Assembly (NCBI GenBank): GCA_006503535.1
Contig: QYRS01000007.1
Location: 1,054,001 to 1,118,000, forward strand
Reading direction: 5' to 3'
Length of the DNA: 64,000 nt
Source of the DNA: Arthrinium phaeospermum
Lineage: Eukaryota > Ascomycota > Sordariomycetes > Amphisphaeriales > Apiosporaceae
Below are positions 18,073 through 28,663 of the stretch, in pieces (position 1 is the first letter of the stretch; each line of letters begins with the position of its first letter). The notes under the pieces are model-generated. The model saw only the letters and a list, made by a program, of their open reading frames with translations. It had not been told where the DNA came from and ran no database searches. A program made the translations under genes and the position numbers.

Positions 18073-20919
18073 ATGTTGACACTTGACCCGGCTCTCTTCC
18101 CGAAGCTGAACACGAGGAAGGCTCTAGTCATTGTCGATGCACAAAATGACTTTTTGTCTCCCGATGGGGCACTGCCCGTGACGCTGCCCAATAACCTGGT
18201 GGGACACATATCGGACCTGGTAAAAGCGTTCAGGCCGCACGGCGACGTCATCTGGGTCCGGACCGTGTTCGAGGACAACAGGGACCCGGAGGATGAGTCC
18301 ATCTTGACGTCGGAGGCCCCCATGGTCGGAGGGCGGCGCGCGGTGGCCAGAGGACGCCGCCCGCAAGCGAACCCGCACGACCAACCGTCCTCGGACTGCC
18401 CGGAGGCTTTCCTCACTCTAGGGGGTCATGATCGCCCGGCATGCGTCCGCACAGGCACGACCGGCGCTGAGCTTCCCGATGCCCTGAAGGAGATAGCAGA
18501 GAAGAAGGACATCTCTTTTGCCAAGTCGCACTACTCTGCGTTCCGGTCCGAGGAACTGCTTCAGCGGCTGAGGATGAAGTTCGTTACCGAGATCTTCTTG
18601 TGCGGGTCCATGACCAACATTGGCATTCAGGCCTCCGCCGTCGATGCTGCGAGCCACGGCCTGGACATCACCATTGTGGAAGACTGCTGCGGCCGTCGGA
18701 GCAGCATGCGCCACAACAACGCCCTCAAGCAGATCATGAAAACGACTGGCTGCGAAGTCGTCTCCGCCAAGGAAGTAGCCGAGAAGCTAAAGCCCAAGGA
18801 GCCGGCGGCCAAGAAGGAGTCGCAAGCAGCAGCCCCCAGAATCCCCCGACGACCTGCCCCGGCCCCGGCCTCGATGCTCTCGTCTTTTGCCAACGCGTCG
18901 ATCGATGACGTACTTCCGGCCGAGGAGGATCCAAATCATGTTCGTCCTCCCAACGGAACTGTTCACACCAACACGTCGCGATTGTCTTCGGACGTCAAAG
19001 CTGGAGGGAGCAAGCCGGAGGCGATTGGTGCAGACGATCCGAGGGATGCGACGCCCGAAGGGAAGCGGGGTATGGTGCAGCCCCAAGCCGCCACCCGAAG
19101 TCGGAGCAGCGAGACGACTCTTGAGGATGCCATGTCGTCGTTGACCATGGGAACTACAAAGGGTTCGAACGGGGTCACATCAGACAAAGCCCAAAGGAAG
19201 TATCCGGATGATTTGAAAAAGGTTGCACCACAGGTAAACGACAAAAGCGAGGTTGAGAAAGAGGACAAATCCTCACTCACAAAAGAAGACAAATCCTCGG
19301 CTCCAAAAGAAAGCAAATTTTCGCCTATGGATACAGAAACTAAGGTCTCACCCTACGCCATGAAGGACTTGGCGAGCGAGGGAAATCCGGATGCCGGGGA
19401 GGCTGGTGAGAAGCGATCGCAACAAGAGACTGAATCCAGTGTGAGCGAACCTTATGGTGAAGGGGACACCCGGATCCACTACAACGTTCTCCCTGACGAC
19501 TTGGTCGCAGGCATCTTCGATAAGTTGAGAGACGAAGTTCAGTGGCTACGCATGTCGCACCAAGGAGGAGAAGTGCCCAGGCTAGTCGCCGTCCAAGGCG
19601 ACGTCGGCGAGGACGGCGAGTTCCCCATCTACCGCCACCCCGCCGACGAGTCGCCGCCCTTGCTTCCGTGGACCTTGACGGTGAAGCAGATCAAAGACGC
19701 TGTCGAGCAGAAAGTCGGACACCCGCTCAACCATGCCCTGATACAGTTCTACCGCGACGGCAACGACTACATATCCGAGCACAGCGACAAGACGCTAGAC
19801 ATTGCCAAGGGCAGCTACATTGTCAATGTCAGCCTGGGCGCCGAGCGGACGATGATTTTCCGGACTAAGCGCCAGCCAAAGGACAAAGACACGGCGGCGG
19901 CCCTTCCCGAGCCTTCGGGCAGCGGCACGAAGCGGACGGCGCAGCGCACCCAGTTGCCGCACAACTCGATGTGCCAGATGGGGCTGCAGACCAACATGCG
20001 CTGGCTGCACGCCATCCGGCAGGACAAGCGGCTGGACCGGGAGAAGACGGCCGAGGAGCTCGCATTTGGTGGTGCCCGCATCTCGCTGACGTTCAGGAAG
20101 ATAGGGACTTTCTTGGACGGCGAGAGCAAGCGCATCTGGGGCCAGGGCGCCACGGAGAAGACCCGCGAACGGGCGCGACCAGTCACCAATGGGGCAACAC
20201 CCGAGGCCATCAGGATGCTGCAGGCGTTCGGGCGCGAGAACCAGGGGTCCGACTTCGACTGGGAAGCGCACTATGGCGGCGGGTTTGACGTGCTGAATAT
20301 ATCGACGTCGCCTAGGCTGTTTACGTCGAGTGATGCGGTGGCGAACTTGCGGGTTCAGGTCATGTTGGCCGAGTACGGCATTGGGTACGCGAAGGGGAGC
20401 TTGGCTCCGGTTTCCACTGTGAAGAATACTGCTGCTGCTACCGGAGCCGTTGGAGATGAAGAAGATGAAAGGGATGGTCAGCCCATCAAATTGGTTGACA
20501 ATGACGAGGCCAAGTCGACGGTCGAGGGCGACCTGGCCATTATGCTCTACGTGAGCCAGCGGCGCGGTTTCGGCAACCCCGAGCCTTTGGTCTTTACAAG
20601 GTTCCAGCAAGCCCTGAACCTGCTGCCCAAGATGCGCCGTATTGGCAGCAGTGCGGCGCCTCTATATAAGGAAATGGACACTTGGGAGACGTACGCGGCG
20701 GAGTCGGAGTTCATTGCGGCGCCCGGTATGACCCTCGCCGACTTTGCGTTTTGGCCGGTTCTCCACCATATTAAACAGAGTGCCAAAGATAATGACGATA
20801 CCGATCCGCTTGAGAGATATACAAAACTGGAGGAGTATTATCAGCGCGTTAAGGGACGGGAATCGGTGCAGAAGGCTCTTGGGGCACCGGTCCCGCGGGC
20901 TCAGAAAAACGAATCTTAG
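18073..20919 (+). CDS. Isochorismatase-like / AlkB-like 2OG-Fe(II) oxygenase / GST-like triple fusion
   Basis: A single 948-aa exon. Residues ~15-235 are an isochorismatase-like hydrolase (ALVIVDAQNDFLSPDGALPV, FAKSHYSAF, CGSMTNIGIQASAVDAASHG). The usual nucleophilic Cys after TN is Gly, so hydrolase activity is doubtful. A charged Ser/Lys/Glu linker spans ~240-470. Residues ~475-710 are AlkB-like: NHALIQFYRDGNDYISEHSD with the HxD iron ligands, NMRWLHAIRQDKR with the distal His, and ARISLTFRKIG with the 2-oxoglutarate Arg. Residues ~740-945 resemble a GST C-terminal all-helical domain (AAPGMTLADFAFWPVL). It may repair or demethylate alkylated nucleic acids. The combination is an inference from domains only. 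Confidence 0.85.
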   Translation: MLTLDPALFPKLNTRKALVIVDAQNDFLSPDGALPVTLPNNLVGHISDLVKAFRPHGDVIWVRTVFEDNRDPEDESILTSEAPMVGGRRAVARGRRPQANPHDQPSSDCPEAFLTLGGHDRPACVRTGTTGAELPDALKEIAEKKDISFAKSHYSAFRSEELLQRLRMKFVTEIFLCGSMTNIGIQASAVDAASHGLDITIVEDCCGRRSSMRHNNALKQIMKTTGCEVVSAKEVAEKLKPKEPAAKKESQAAAPRIPRRPAPAPASMLSSFANASIDDVLPAEEDPNHVRPPNGTVHTNTSRLSSDVKAGGSKPEAIGADDPRDATPEGKRGMVQPQAATRSRSSETTLEDAMSSLTMGTTKGSNGVTSDKAQRKYPDDLKKVAPQVNDKSEVEKEDKSSLTKEDKSSAPKESKFSPMDTETKVSPYAMKDLASEGNPDAGEAGEKRSQQETESSVSEPYGEGDTRIHYNVLPDDLVAGIFDKLRDEVQWLRMSHQGGEVPRLVAVQGDVGEDGEFPIYRHPADESPPLLPWTLTVKQIKDAVEQKVGHPLNHALIQFYRDGNDYISEHSDKTLDIAKGSYIVNVSLGAERTMIFRTKRQPKDKDTAAALPEPSGSGTKRTAQRTQLPHNSMCQMGLQTNMRWLHAIRQDKRLDREKTAEELAFGGARISLTFRKIGTFLDGESKRIWGQGATEKTRERARPVTNGATPEAIRMLQAFGRENQGSDFDWEAHYGGGFDVLNISTSPRLFTSSDAVANLRVQVMLAEYGIGYAKGSLAPVSTVKNTAAATGAVGDEEDERDGQPIKLVDNDEAKSTVEGDLAIMLYVSQRRGFGNPEPLVFTRFQQALNLLPKMRRIGSSAAPLYKEMDTWETYAAESEFIAAPGMTLADFAFWPVLHHIKQSAKDNDDTDPLERYTKLEEYYQRVKGRESVQKALGAPVPRAQKNES

Positions 20920-21247
20920 ACGGGGCAAAGGAAAGTAATCGCCTCGCGGTTTGGGTCATGTCGGGAGTCAAAATGGCCTCTCCTGGCTGGGTAGGAAAAA
21001 AATCATTTGGATTTCATGATCTTGTAGGTAGCAGAACAATCTATTATCATGCCTGTCTACTGTCTATCCCGAATAACCATGCTACCTGTTCTAAAGTCCT
21101 GTAAGGCTCTGCTCTATGACTGTCAATCTAACCCGAAATCTGTCCGAGACCTCTGCTCTATCAATGAAAATAAGAAAATGTCTAATCCCTTAACCGTCTT
21201 ACCATCTGGTCTAAATCTCATCTAGCAGTCTACTTACTCTCTATAAA
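20920..21247. other. Convergent 3' region
   Basis: A 328-nt spacer between two genes that end toward each other. No frame or RNA gene seen. Confidence 0.55.
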
Positions 21248-22674
21248 TCAATTGGGCAATTCCCCAAATGCGTTCAACGCCCCACCGTCTCGTCCCTCTA
21301 CCAGTTCGCGGAGCCTGCCCAACTCGACCACGATATCATCGAGCCCAGGCCGGCTCGAGACCTCCCTCACCGCGCAACGCTTATGCAGCCGCTCCAGCAG
21401 CACCGCCGCGCTGAGCTCGGCCGCGGAAAAGGACAGGCCCGGCTTCGCCAGCGTCCAGATATCTTCCATCAGGTGCGCGAGGGCGAGGACCTCGAGGCGC
21501 TCGTGGGCCCGGCGCTCGGCCGCCGCGGCGACGTAGATGGACGCGGCGCCGAGGTCGCCGAGGATCGCGTGCCCGGCCTCGTCGTACAGGATGTTGTGGG
21601 CGTACAGGTCGCCGTGCGCGACACCCTTGGTGTGCAGGTGGCGGGCGGCCGACGCGATGCCGTGGAGGATGGCGATGCCCTGCGCCATCGTGACCGACGT
21701 CTCCGGCGTGAAGCAGTCGCGCGTGCAGCTGTCCAGCGAGGGGGCAGGCCCAGGGTCCGGTAGGTGGTAGGGATTAGCTCCATCACAAGGCCCTTCTTGT
21801 CGGGGCCGTCGGGGTGGTCGATGATCTTGCCCTGGGTGTCGATCAGGTTGGGGTGGCACGCTGCGCGCATGCAGGCGCGCATCTCGTCCAGGGGGGTGCC
21901 GTCGCTGGTGACGGAGCCTTTGAAGATCTTGACTGCGGCGTCCTGGGCCGTGCCGTTCGGGAGCGTGAAGGTGCCCTTGGAGATGATTCCCGATGCGCCT
22001 TCGCCCAGCAGAGAATGCACGCTCAGGGAGGACCAGGGGATCTTGAGAAGCCCCTCCTCTTCCTCCTTGTCGCCCTTTTCCACGACTTGGGATGCTTCGG
22101 CGCCTGCCAAATCAGCTCCAGTACATGGGTTACCGGCAATGGACAAAAAGGCCAGCTCGGGCATCTCGTACAGCCAGCCGGGCAGCTCCTGGATCCGGTT
22201 CGCGCTCAGCCGAAGCAAGCCCAGCTTCGTGCAGTTTCTCATCTCCTCCGGGAGACTTGTGAGCAAGTTGCCGGACAGCATGCACTTCTGCAGCCGCCCG
22301 CACTTGCCGATGCTGCGTGGGAGGGACTCGATCTCGTTGCCCGTCAGGATCAGCCAGCGCAGGCGCGGCGGGAGGGCTTCCTCGGGCACGCTGCGCATAC
22401 CGTTGCCCCGGAACGCGACCATCTCGAGGGCTGGACATTGCGAGAGCACGGCGGGGAAGACGGTGAAGTTGCAAGAGGAGAGGAAGAGGACTTTCAGTGA
22501 GGTGAACTGGGAGAACTCGTCGGGGAGCGAGGAGAGCCCCGTGCCGGAGAGGTCTAGCTGGACTAGGGAGGCTGCGTGCTGAAGAATCTCGGCGGGAAAG
22601 CTCGTGAGCGGCTCGGTGATTTTGAGCTTTGTCATGGGCTCGGAAGCAGACCCTGCGCCATTGTGGGAGTTCAT
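21248..22674 (-). CDS. Leucine-rich-repeat protein kinase, with an apparent 1-nt frameshift
   Basis: The protein starts MNSHNGAGSASEPMTKLKIT. Residues ~20-185 hold at least six LRRs (LVQLDLSGTGLSSLPDEFSQ, LKVLFLSSCNFTVFP, LRWLILTGNEIESLP, LGLLRLSANRIQELP). A kinase domain follows: LGEGASGIISKGTF loop, AAVKIFKG lysine, catalytic loop HGDLYAHNIL (HGD in place of HRD) and GDLGAAS (DLG for DFG). The frame breaks inside the kinase at a G5 run (21740-21744; C5 in the coding strand), between YRTLGLPP and the frame holding SLDSCTRDCF. One more base in the run rejoins it to about 476 codons. LRR-kinase fusions of this type are scattered in fungi. The break is probably technical. Confidence 0.75.
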
Positions 22675-23397
22675 GGTCGCGGACGGTCTCCCTATCAGTC
22701 ACTGACAGGTTGCGGCTGGCGCCTTTACTGATGTCGAAATCTGGCCTAAACGAATGTAGCACAAGCTGGAGTCACCGTTGTAAGAATAATATTGAACGCT
22801 AAGAGAGAATGAACAGGTAGAACAAGGAAATCTATATTGGCGTTGTTAATTGAGCTGGGGAAAAAATGTAAGATATATGTCAACAAGCTGGAAAGGGAGG
22901 TTCTATTCATAGTGTCAGATTGTCTGAAGTCAGCCACCAAGGGAAGCTAGAACCGGCCTTTCCTCCGAACGCCAAACTGGCAAGGACAATCCACCACAGT
23001 CATCAACCCACTGAAGGTCAGGAGCAATCAATCAATAGATTCACATCGGTCTTCGAGGCCAAGCAAACAAGTACAGAAATTATCCGGCTGCTGCATGTGT
23101 TCGTCACGACCATCAACATTTTATTTCTCAGTTGTTCTGGTTGAACCCTTTAAGTCCAGTCAATGAGATTGGTCAAGTCAGTGTGGGTCCCTGCTCCTTA
23201 TCGAAGACTTAGCGGATACCGATTGGTACCCATCGCTTGTCAATCGCATCCATCGTTTGTTGCAGTCGAAGCTTGTTGTTCAGATTTCGCCCATCGACTT
23301 TCGCGACAAACGCCCTGGACTCACCTCCGTCTCGTCGACGCGATCACGCCTCAATCAGAACTTACGGAAGCATCTTTTAGCCAGGACGACTTTCAAG
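22675..23397. other. Divergent promoter region
   Basis: Lies between the LRR-kinase (minus) and TAF8 (plus). No further gene seen; the right part is probably the TAF8 5' UTR. Confidence 0.5.
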
Positions 23398-24454
23398 ATG
23401 GCTTCCCCGACGCGCCCGGAGAAGCGCCGTTCTTCAGTCGACTCGGACAGCAGTCTCGATGAACCGTTAAGCAAGCGGCAGCGCACGACAGTTGTCAAGC
23501 CGCCCACCCCAACACCACCCCCGAGGCCGACAGCAGGCTACTCGGACATGTCTAGCTTTGCTCTACAGGAAGAATTAAGCGAGCGACCCAATGCCGATAG
23601 CATGGGACGCGATGGACTACGGAGATCAATAGCACTTGCGTTGGAACACGTGGGTTTCGACGCGGCCACCCCCGAGGCCCTGGAGAGTTTCGCGAATAAC
23701 GCCGAGACCTGTACGTGTTACCATGGAATGGAACCGAGATACGGCCCCAGCAGTACTAACGCTACGTGCATCAGACTTGACGAGCTTTATTGCGGATCTC
23801 AAAACATATGCCGAGGCCTCGCGAAGGCATGACCCAACGCCTACGGATTTCGAGAAAGTGCTACGGGGACACAACCTGGGGATGTCCTATCTACAGCCAC
23901 ATCTGGTGAATCCTGTTCTTAAGAAGAAGAAGGAGAAATTAGATCCGCAGTTCTACGATCCGACGCCTACTTCGAAGGAGACCGACTATTTCAAGAATCG
24001 GTCGACAGATTTCCTAGGGCGCGAACTTGATGGTGACGAAGAACGGCAGGAGAAGCGCTGGATCCCCCAGACCTTGCCGAGTTTCCCACCCAAACACACG
24101 TACAGGTTCACTGAAGCTGAGCCTACAATACCCGACCCAGAGAAGAAGCGGATACAGGCAGCCGCAGAAGCACGTAAGAGTGAGGAGGCGTTGCGCCACA
24201 TGGAACGCGCATCCAAGCAGAGCATACACAAGGAGACGGCAGAAAAGGCCAAGCGATACAAGTACAGCAAGGAACGCCATGAGAACTGGGAGGCAACTAT
24301 GAAGGCCTTCCTTCCGGCGAGCGGTACGGGGACAGGAACGCAAGAAGTCGCAGACCACAGCATCGTGGTCGACTACAATGCCTCCTTTATGCGCAGAGAC
24401 GTGCCGAAAGTGAGCAGCAGAGGTCCGCTTGACACCTTGACAAGCAGGGGCTAA
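23398..24454 (+). CDS. TAF8: Transcription initiation factor TFIID subunit 8
   Basis: Two exons, 23398-23710 and 23775-24454, with a 64-nt intron (GTACGT, ATCAG); 330 aa. The start MASPTRPEKRRSSVDSDSSL begins a basic, Ser-rich N-terminus. Residues ~70-125 are a bromodomain-associated histone fold (GLRRSIALALEHVGFDAATP, ALESFANNAETYLTSFIADL, KTYAEASRRHDPTPTDFEKV). After it comes the TAF8 C-terminal signature IPQTLPSFPPKHTYRFTEAE. The rest is charged helix. In TFIID, TAF8 pairs with TAF10 through the histone fold. The intron interrupts the histone fold exactly in phase 1. Confidence 0.92.
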
Positions 24455-25435
24455 TGTTGTATGTGCTGCATAGGAATCTCGGGCCAAGAAGAACTAGCTT
24501 CGTGATTCGAGCGAATATCGACGGGGAAACGAGCTGCCGGAGGACCCTTGTGTTGGGGGTTTGGGGCAGAGAGGTTGGACGACCAGGCGGGCGCTTATGT
24601 GTATCATTGGGAATTGCATCGCATCGTCGGCGCAGCATGGCATTGGAGTAAAGGATACAGCATGATTTATACCCCTTCGAGATACCCCCTCAACTGCACT
24701 TTATAGAACTAGCATCGTAGCTAGATAGAGCGTTGTGATTTGGCGACACAGAGGAGCTGTATCGCAAGGTTGACGCAAAGTTATGAATGCAAGCGGGTTC
24801 CAAAAAACCGAATCGACGAGTGTCTAATGATCCTCTTTGCATGAGGTCAAAGGAGAAATAGGATTGTATGTGATTCAAATTAGCATGGAATTGTTATGGA
24901 ATCATTTTATATCGACTCGAATGCATTTGATACGATATCCCAACCCTAGGTGATCTGATAGTGCCAGAATGGGTGAATAAGGTGGGGTACGGAGTAGCTT
25001 CCAATTAGAATGGAGATTGACTCCTCAGATTACTGCTCAGGTCTCTCTGCTTTAGTGGGCAGGCAGTCGGCTGTAGACCTGCTAACCTTTAGAGCTCCCC
25101 CATCTCATAGGTGCTGGCAGACACGGCTCTGATTGGCTGCAGCCCCGCGAGGCTGATAACCGATAGCAAAAACCCCCTGCAAGATTCCGGAAGCTAAGTG
25201 GATTTCCTTGACCCTAACCGAATCATTGTGCATCCCACACAAATTTTCCCGTTTTTTGGCAGCAGCTGCAATAGCAAAGCCAACTTGCAGAGGGTATCGA
25301 GCAAAGGAACAAGTTCGGCTCAAGCCCAGCGAAGAAAAAGAAGTCTATTTACTCACTTCACTTCCACCCTTCTTCTCTCTCACCCCCTCCCCCAATCTCA
25401 GGTCCCCAATTCTCGACCAGACACCAGAAGTGACC
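24455..25435. other. Intergenic and 5' region of RACK1
   Basis: No gene seen. Pyrimidine-rich tracts around 25360-25400 just upstream of the RACK1 ATG fit a strongly transcribed ribosomal-protein-type promoter or leader. Confidence 0.5.
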
Positions 25436-26865
25436 ATGGCTGAGCAGCTGATTCTCAAGGGTACCCTCGAGGGCCACGTAAGTTGACGATGCCACAAAAT
25501 CCCACGATGCGATGCGGCAGGTTGGACTCGACTGGACGCATCGCACAAGATCTTGCGGGAACGGTCATACTAATCGTTGGTTCTTTTGACAGAATGGCTG
25601 GGTCACCAGCCTGGCTACCTCCATGGAGAACCCCAACATGCTCCTGTCTGCCTCGCGCGACAAGACTCTGATCATCTGGAACCTCACCCGTGACGAGTCG
25701 CAATACGGTTACCCCAAGCGATCTCTCCACGGTCACTCCCACATCGTCTCCGACTGTGTACGTTAAATTCTGCTCTCCGCCAAGAAATAATGGGTTACAC
25801 TTGAGGTGTGCCATTGGAAGGGCTTTTGACCCAATTGGGGCATTTGGCATTTTGGCTGGGAATTGGAGCTGACGGGACATTTTTGCGATTTACAGGTTAT
25901 CTCCTCCGATGGTGCTTACGCTCTGTCCGCCTCTTGGGACAAGACCCTCCGTCTCTGGGAGCTCGCCACCGGCACCACCACCCGCCGCTTCGTTGGCCAC
26001 ACCAACGACGTTCTCTCCGTCTCTTTCTCGGCCGACAACCGCCAGATCGTCTCTGGCTCCCGCGACCGCACCATCAAGCTGTGGAACACCCTCGGTGACT
26101 GCAAGTACACCATCACCGACAAGGGCCACACCGAGTGGGTTTCTTGCGTCCGCTTCTCCCCCAACCCCCAGAACCCGGTCATCGTCTCCTCCAGCTGGGA
26201 CAAGCTCGTCAAGGTTAGTTGCGCTCTCCCCCACACTTGTGTGCCACACGCAGGCCATTCACCCCCTCTCGCTTTTTGACATGATGTTTGCAAAATGTAT
26301 TTGCTACTTCAGAGCTTGCTTCGGCTTGCCATGAGACAATCTTTCACCATTGCCCTGATCAAACCCACCACTTTCACATTTGATGAAACTTGGAAAGACC
26401 TAGCAGACCCGAGCAAATCCGCTAACTTGACTTCTTCAAGGTCTGGGAACTCTCCACCTGCAAGCTGCAGACCGACCACATCGGCCACACCGGTTACATC
26501 AACACCGTCACCATCTCCCCGATGGTTCTCTGTGTGCCTCCGGTGGCAAGGACGGTACCACCATGCTCTGGGATCTTAACGAGTCCAAGCACCTGTACTC
26601 GCTCAACGCCGGTGACGAGATCCACGCCCTTGTCTTCTCGCCCAACCGCTACTGGCTCTGCGCTGCCACCGCTAGCAGCATCATCATCTTCGACCTCGAG
26701 AAGAAGAGCAAGGTTGATGAGCTCAAGCCCGAGTTCCCCTCGGTTGGCAAGAAGAGCCGTGAGCCCGAGTGTGTGTCGCTGGCCTGGTCCGCTGATGGCC
26801 AGACTCTGTTCGCTGGTTACACCGACAACATCATCCGCGCCTGGGGTGTCATGTCCCGGGCATAG
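25436..26865 (+). CDS. cpc-2: RACK1 / CPC-2, WD40 scaffold of the 40S ribosome, with an apparent 1-nt frameshift
   Basis: Four exons, 25436-25477, 25593-25757, 25896-26213 and 26441-26865. The seven-bladed WD40 protein starts [14 protein letters not shown] and shows [70 protein letters not shown], then [20 protein letters not shown] and [12 protein letters not shown]. In exon 4 the frame slips at a C4 run (26517-26520). With one extra base the product is 316 aa, the same as Neurospora CPC-2. RACK1 is extremely conserved, so a real break is improbable. It acts on the 40S head in translation and in cross-pathway control. Intron 4 carries a U24-like snoRNA. Confidence 0.93.
26275..26363 (+). ncRNA. 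Intronic C/D-box snoRNA, U24 (snR24) homolog
   Basis: Lies in RACK1 intron 4 (26214-26440). A C box ATGATGT (26281-26287) and D box CTGA (26355-26358) are flanked by a TTTGA/TCAAA terminal stem. Inside are the guide-like stretches TATTTGCTACTTCAGA and TTTCACCATTGCC, and a C'-like ATGAGAC. These resemble yeast snR24, which sits in the intron of ASC1, the yeast RACK1 gene. U24 guides 2'-O-methylation in the large rRNA. Similarity is judged from memory of snR24, not by alignment. Confidence 0.72.
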
Positions 26866-28267
26866 TAATGTCCTGGTTTGATTACGACGGGTTATGGGGA
26901 GAGATGCGTTTTGTCATGGTCATTGACTGGGCGTCAGGGATGGGCTTGTCATTTGGTCTTCTTTACTGGGAAAATGGCAACTTTCACATATGCAATGCGA
27001 CAGACGATCGGGGAAAAGATACGCTGTTAAGCAGACGAAGCTATGTTATTTGCTTGCTACTGTCATGAATTACGTGATCATTGCATCAGGAGAGACTCAT
27101 TGAGTGCTTCAGCTTCGCCCCAAGAAGAAGAACAAAAAAATTCGCAAATATTACTGTGTTGCCTGTACGTGTGAATGTTCGTGATCTGATCAAAGCTGTG
27201 TAGGAGGTCGCCTTTGATATGATGTCAAGTCGTTTCGTTAGTTCATCTTATTTCATCGCCTGCCATACTATTAAGATGTAAGGAGTCGCCGCAAGTACGT
27301 ATGCCCTATTATGACCTCATGTTGTTGGTTGTTGGCCGGTTCGACGGCTCTACTTCCCCTGACAATCTTAGATGGCCATGCTCCCTGATGCGAGTAATCA
27401 AGATCCCTAGTTCCAAGTGGGAAGCAGCTCAGCTATGTCTTCGCACACCAGCGATGGGAGAGCTGGCGACAGGCGATAGCTGGTCAGTCAATGTCTGGTT
27501 GTTTCCGCTACACACTCTCGGTCCGATGTTGTCAAACACCATTGCCACGGCTCTTTATCAACCCAAAGATGGTACATCGATGGAACCTCTGAGACAAGCG
27601 TCGATGTCACCTGTAGTGTCTGTAGATATCATTCGATTCTAGTTGTAAAATAGGACCAATTATAATGCCATGCCCGTTTGCTTCATTCTTACTTGCTTGT
27701 CATGTGGCGGCGTTTAGATTACGAGGTTTTGAGTTCAAGCTTGCCTGGATGTTGGTTGGTAGCGATGGTGGGGTTGCTTGCGCAAACCGAATTGAACAAA
27801 GAAGAGGGAGAAACGACCTCTGCCAATCCGCACGCCGCCGCCGCCGTCGTCACAGTCTCACCATGGGCAATGGCCTGTTATGGATTGAAATGCAACTAAC
27901 TAGCTGGCTGCAGGGCTAATGTTGATTCGGTGTTGCCCAATCCACTAGGGTCTTGTTGAATTCATCCGCCATACCGTTGACGACCGGGTATATTGCCCCG
28001 ATGCGTGCCTGGCCCGCCCTCCCCCGTCTTCCGAAAAGATTTATTTAAGAGACCTCGTCTCTCTCCTCACTTCGCAGGATATCATACGGCCATTTTGAAA
28101 CCTTTACTTACCTTACTGTCGCTACCAATCTCGGCTAAATCGCCTGTCCGAGCTAGCAAGGCCATCCAGCGCTCGAGAAAGCACAACCCAGCCGCTTACT
28201 ACGACGCCACCCCTTCGTATCGACTAGGTCGCCACCGTTCGCCCTTCCCTGGAGCAAATTACACAAG
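26866..28267. other. Intergenic, no gene seen
   Basis: Frames of 60-113 codons occur but show no recognisable domain or codon pattern. A TATTTAAG near 28042-28049 is a plausible TATA element for the next gene. Confidence 0.5.
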
Positions 28268-28663
28268 ATGCACGCCCTTCAAGCCCTCGCGGCCCTCCTG
28301 ACCGTCGCCGCCACCGTCACGGCGCAGTTCCCGACCTGCGAGGCGGACTGCAAGAGCTGCGGCCTCGCCTGCAGCCAGGGCTGCGACGCGCCGCTCGTGC
28401 CCAACGACTGCCAGGACTGCGTGTACTGCCGGCGCGAGAGCAGCTCCTGCTCCAACTTCCAGCTCGGCGGCCAGGACCCCTCGGCGCACTGCCAGACCTG
28501 CTACAGCAGCTGCCAGTGCCGCATGGTCGCCGTCTGCTACGACGACCTGCCGCCCGTGACCACGTCGTCGGGCACGGCGCCGCCGGCGGCGGCCACGAAA
28601 CCGCTGGTGCCGGGTGGGAACGATCTGTTTGGGAGGAGGTTTGGGGGCCGGGCGAGGGCGTGA
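28268..28663 (+). CDS. Small secreted cysteine-rich protein
   Basis: 131 aa in one exon. Residues 1-19 are a signal peptide (MHALQALAALLTVAATVTA). The mature N-terminal ~75 residues hold 14 Cys in a dense pattern (CEADCKSCGLACSQGC, CQDCVYC, CQTCYSSCQCRM), an even number that suits seven disulfides. A Thr/Ala/Pro-rich tail follows without a hydrophobic end, so it is probably soluble. Such proteins include effectors and antimicrobial or surface proteins; I recognise no family and assign no function. Confidence 0.75.
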   Translation: MHALQALAALLTVAATVTAQFPTCEADCKSCGLACSQGCDAPLVPNDCQDCVYCRRESSSCSNFQLGGQDPSAHCQTCYSSCQCRMVAVCYDDLPPVTTSSGTAPPAAATKPLVPGGNDLFGRRFGGRARA

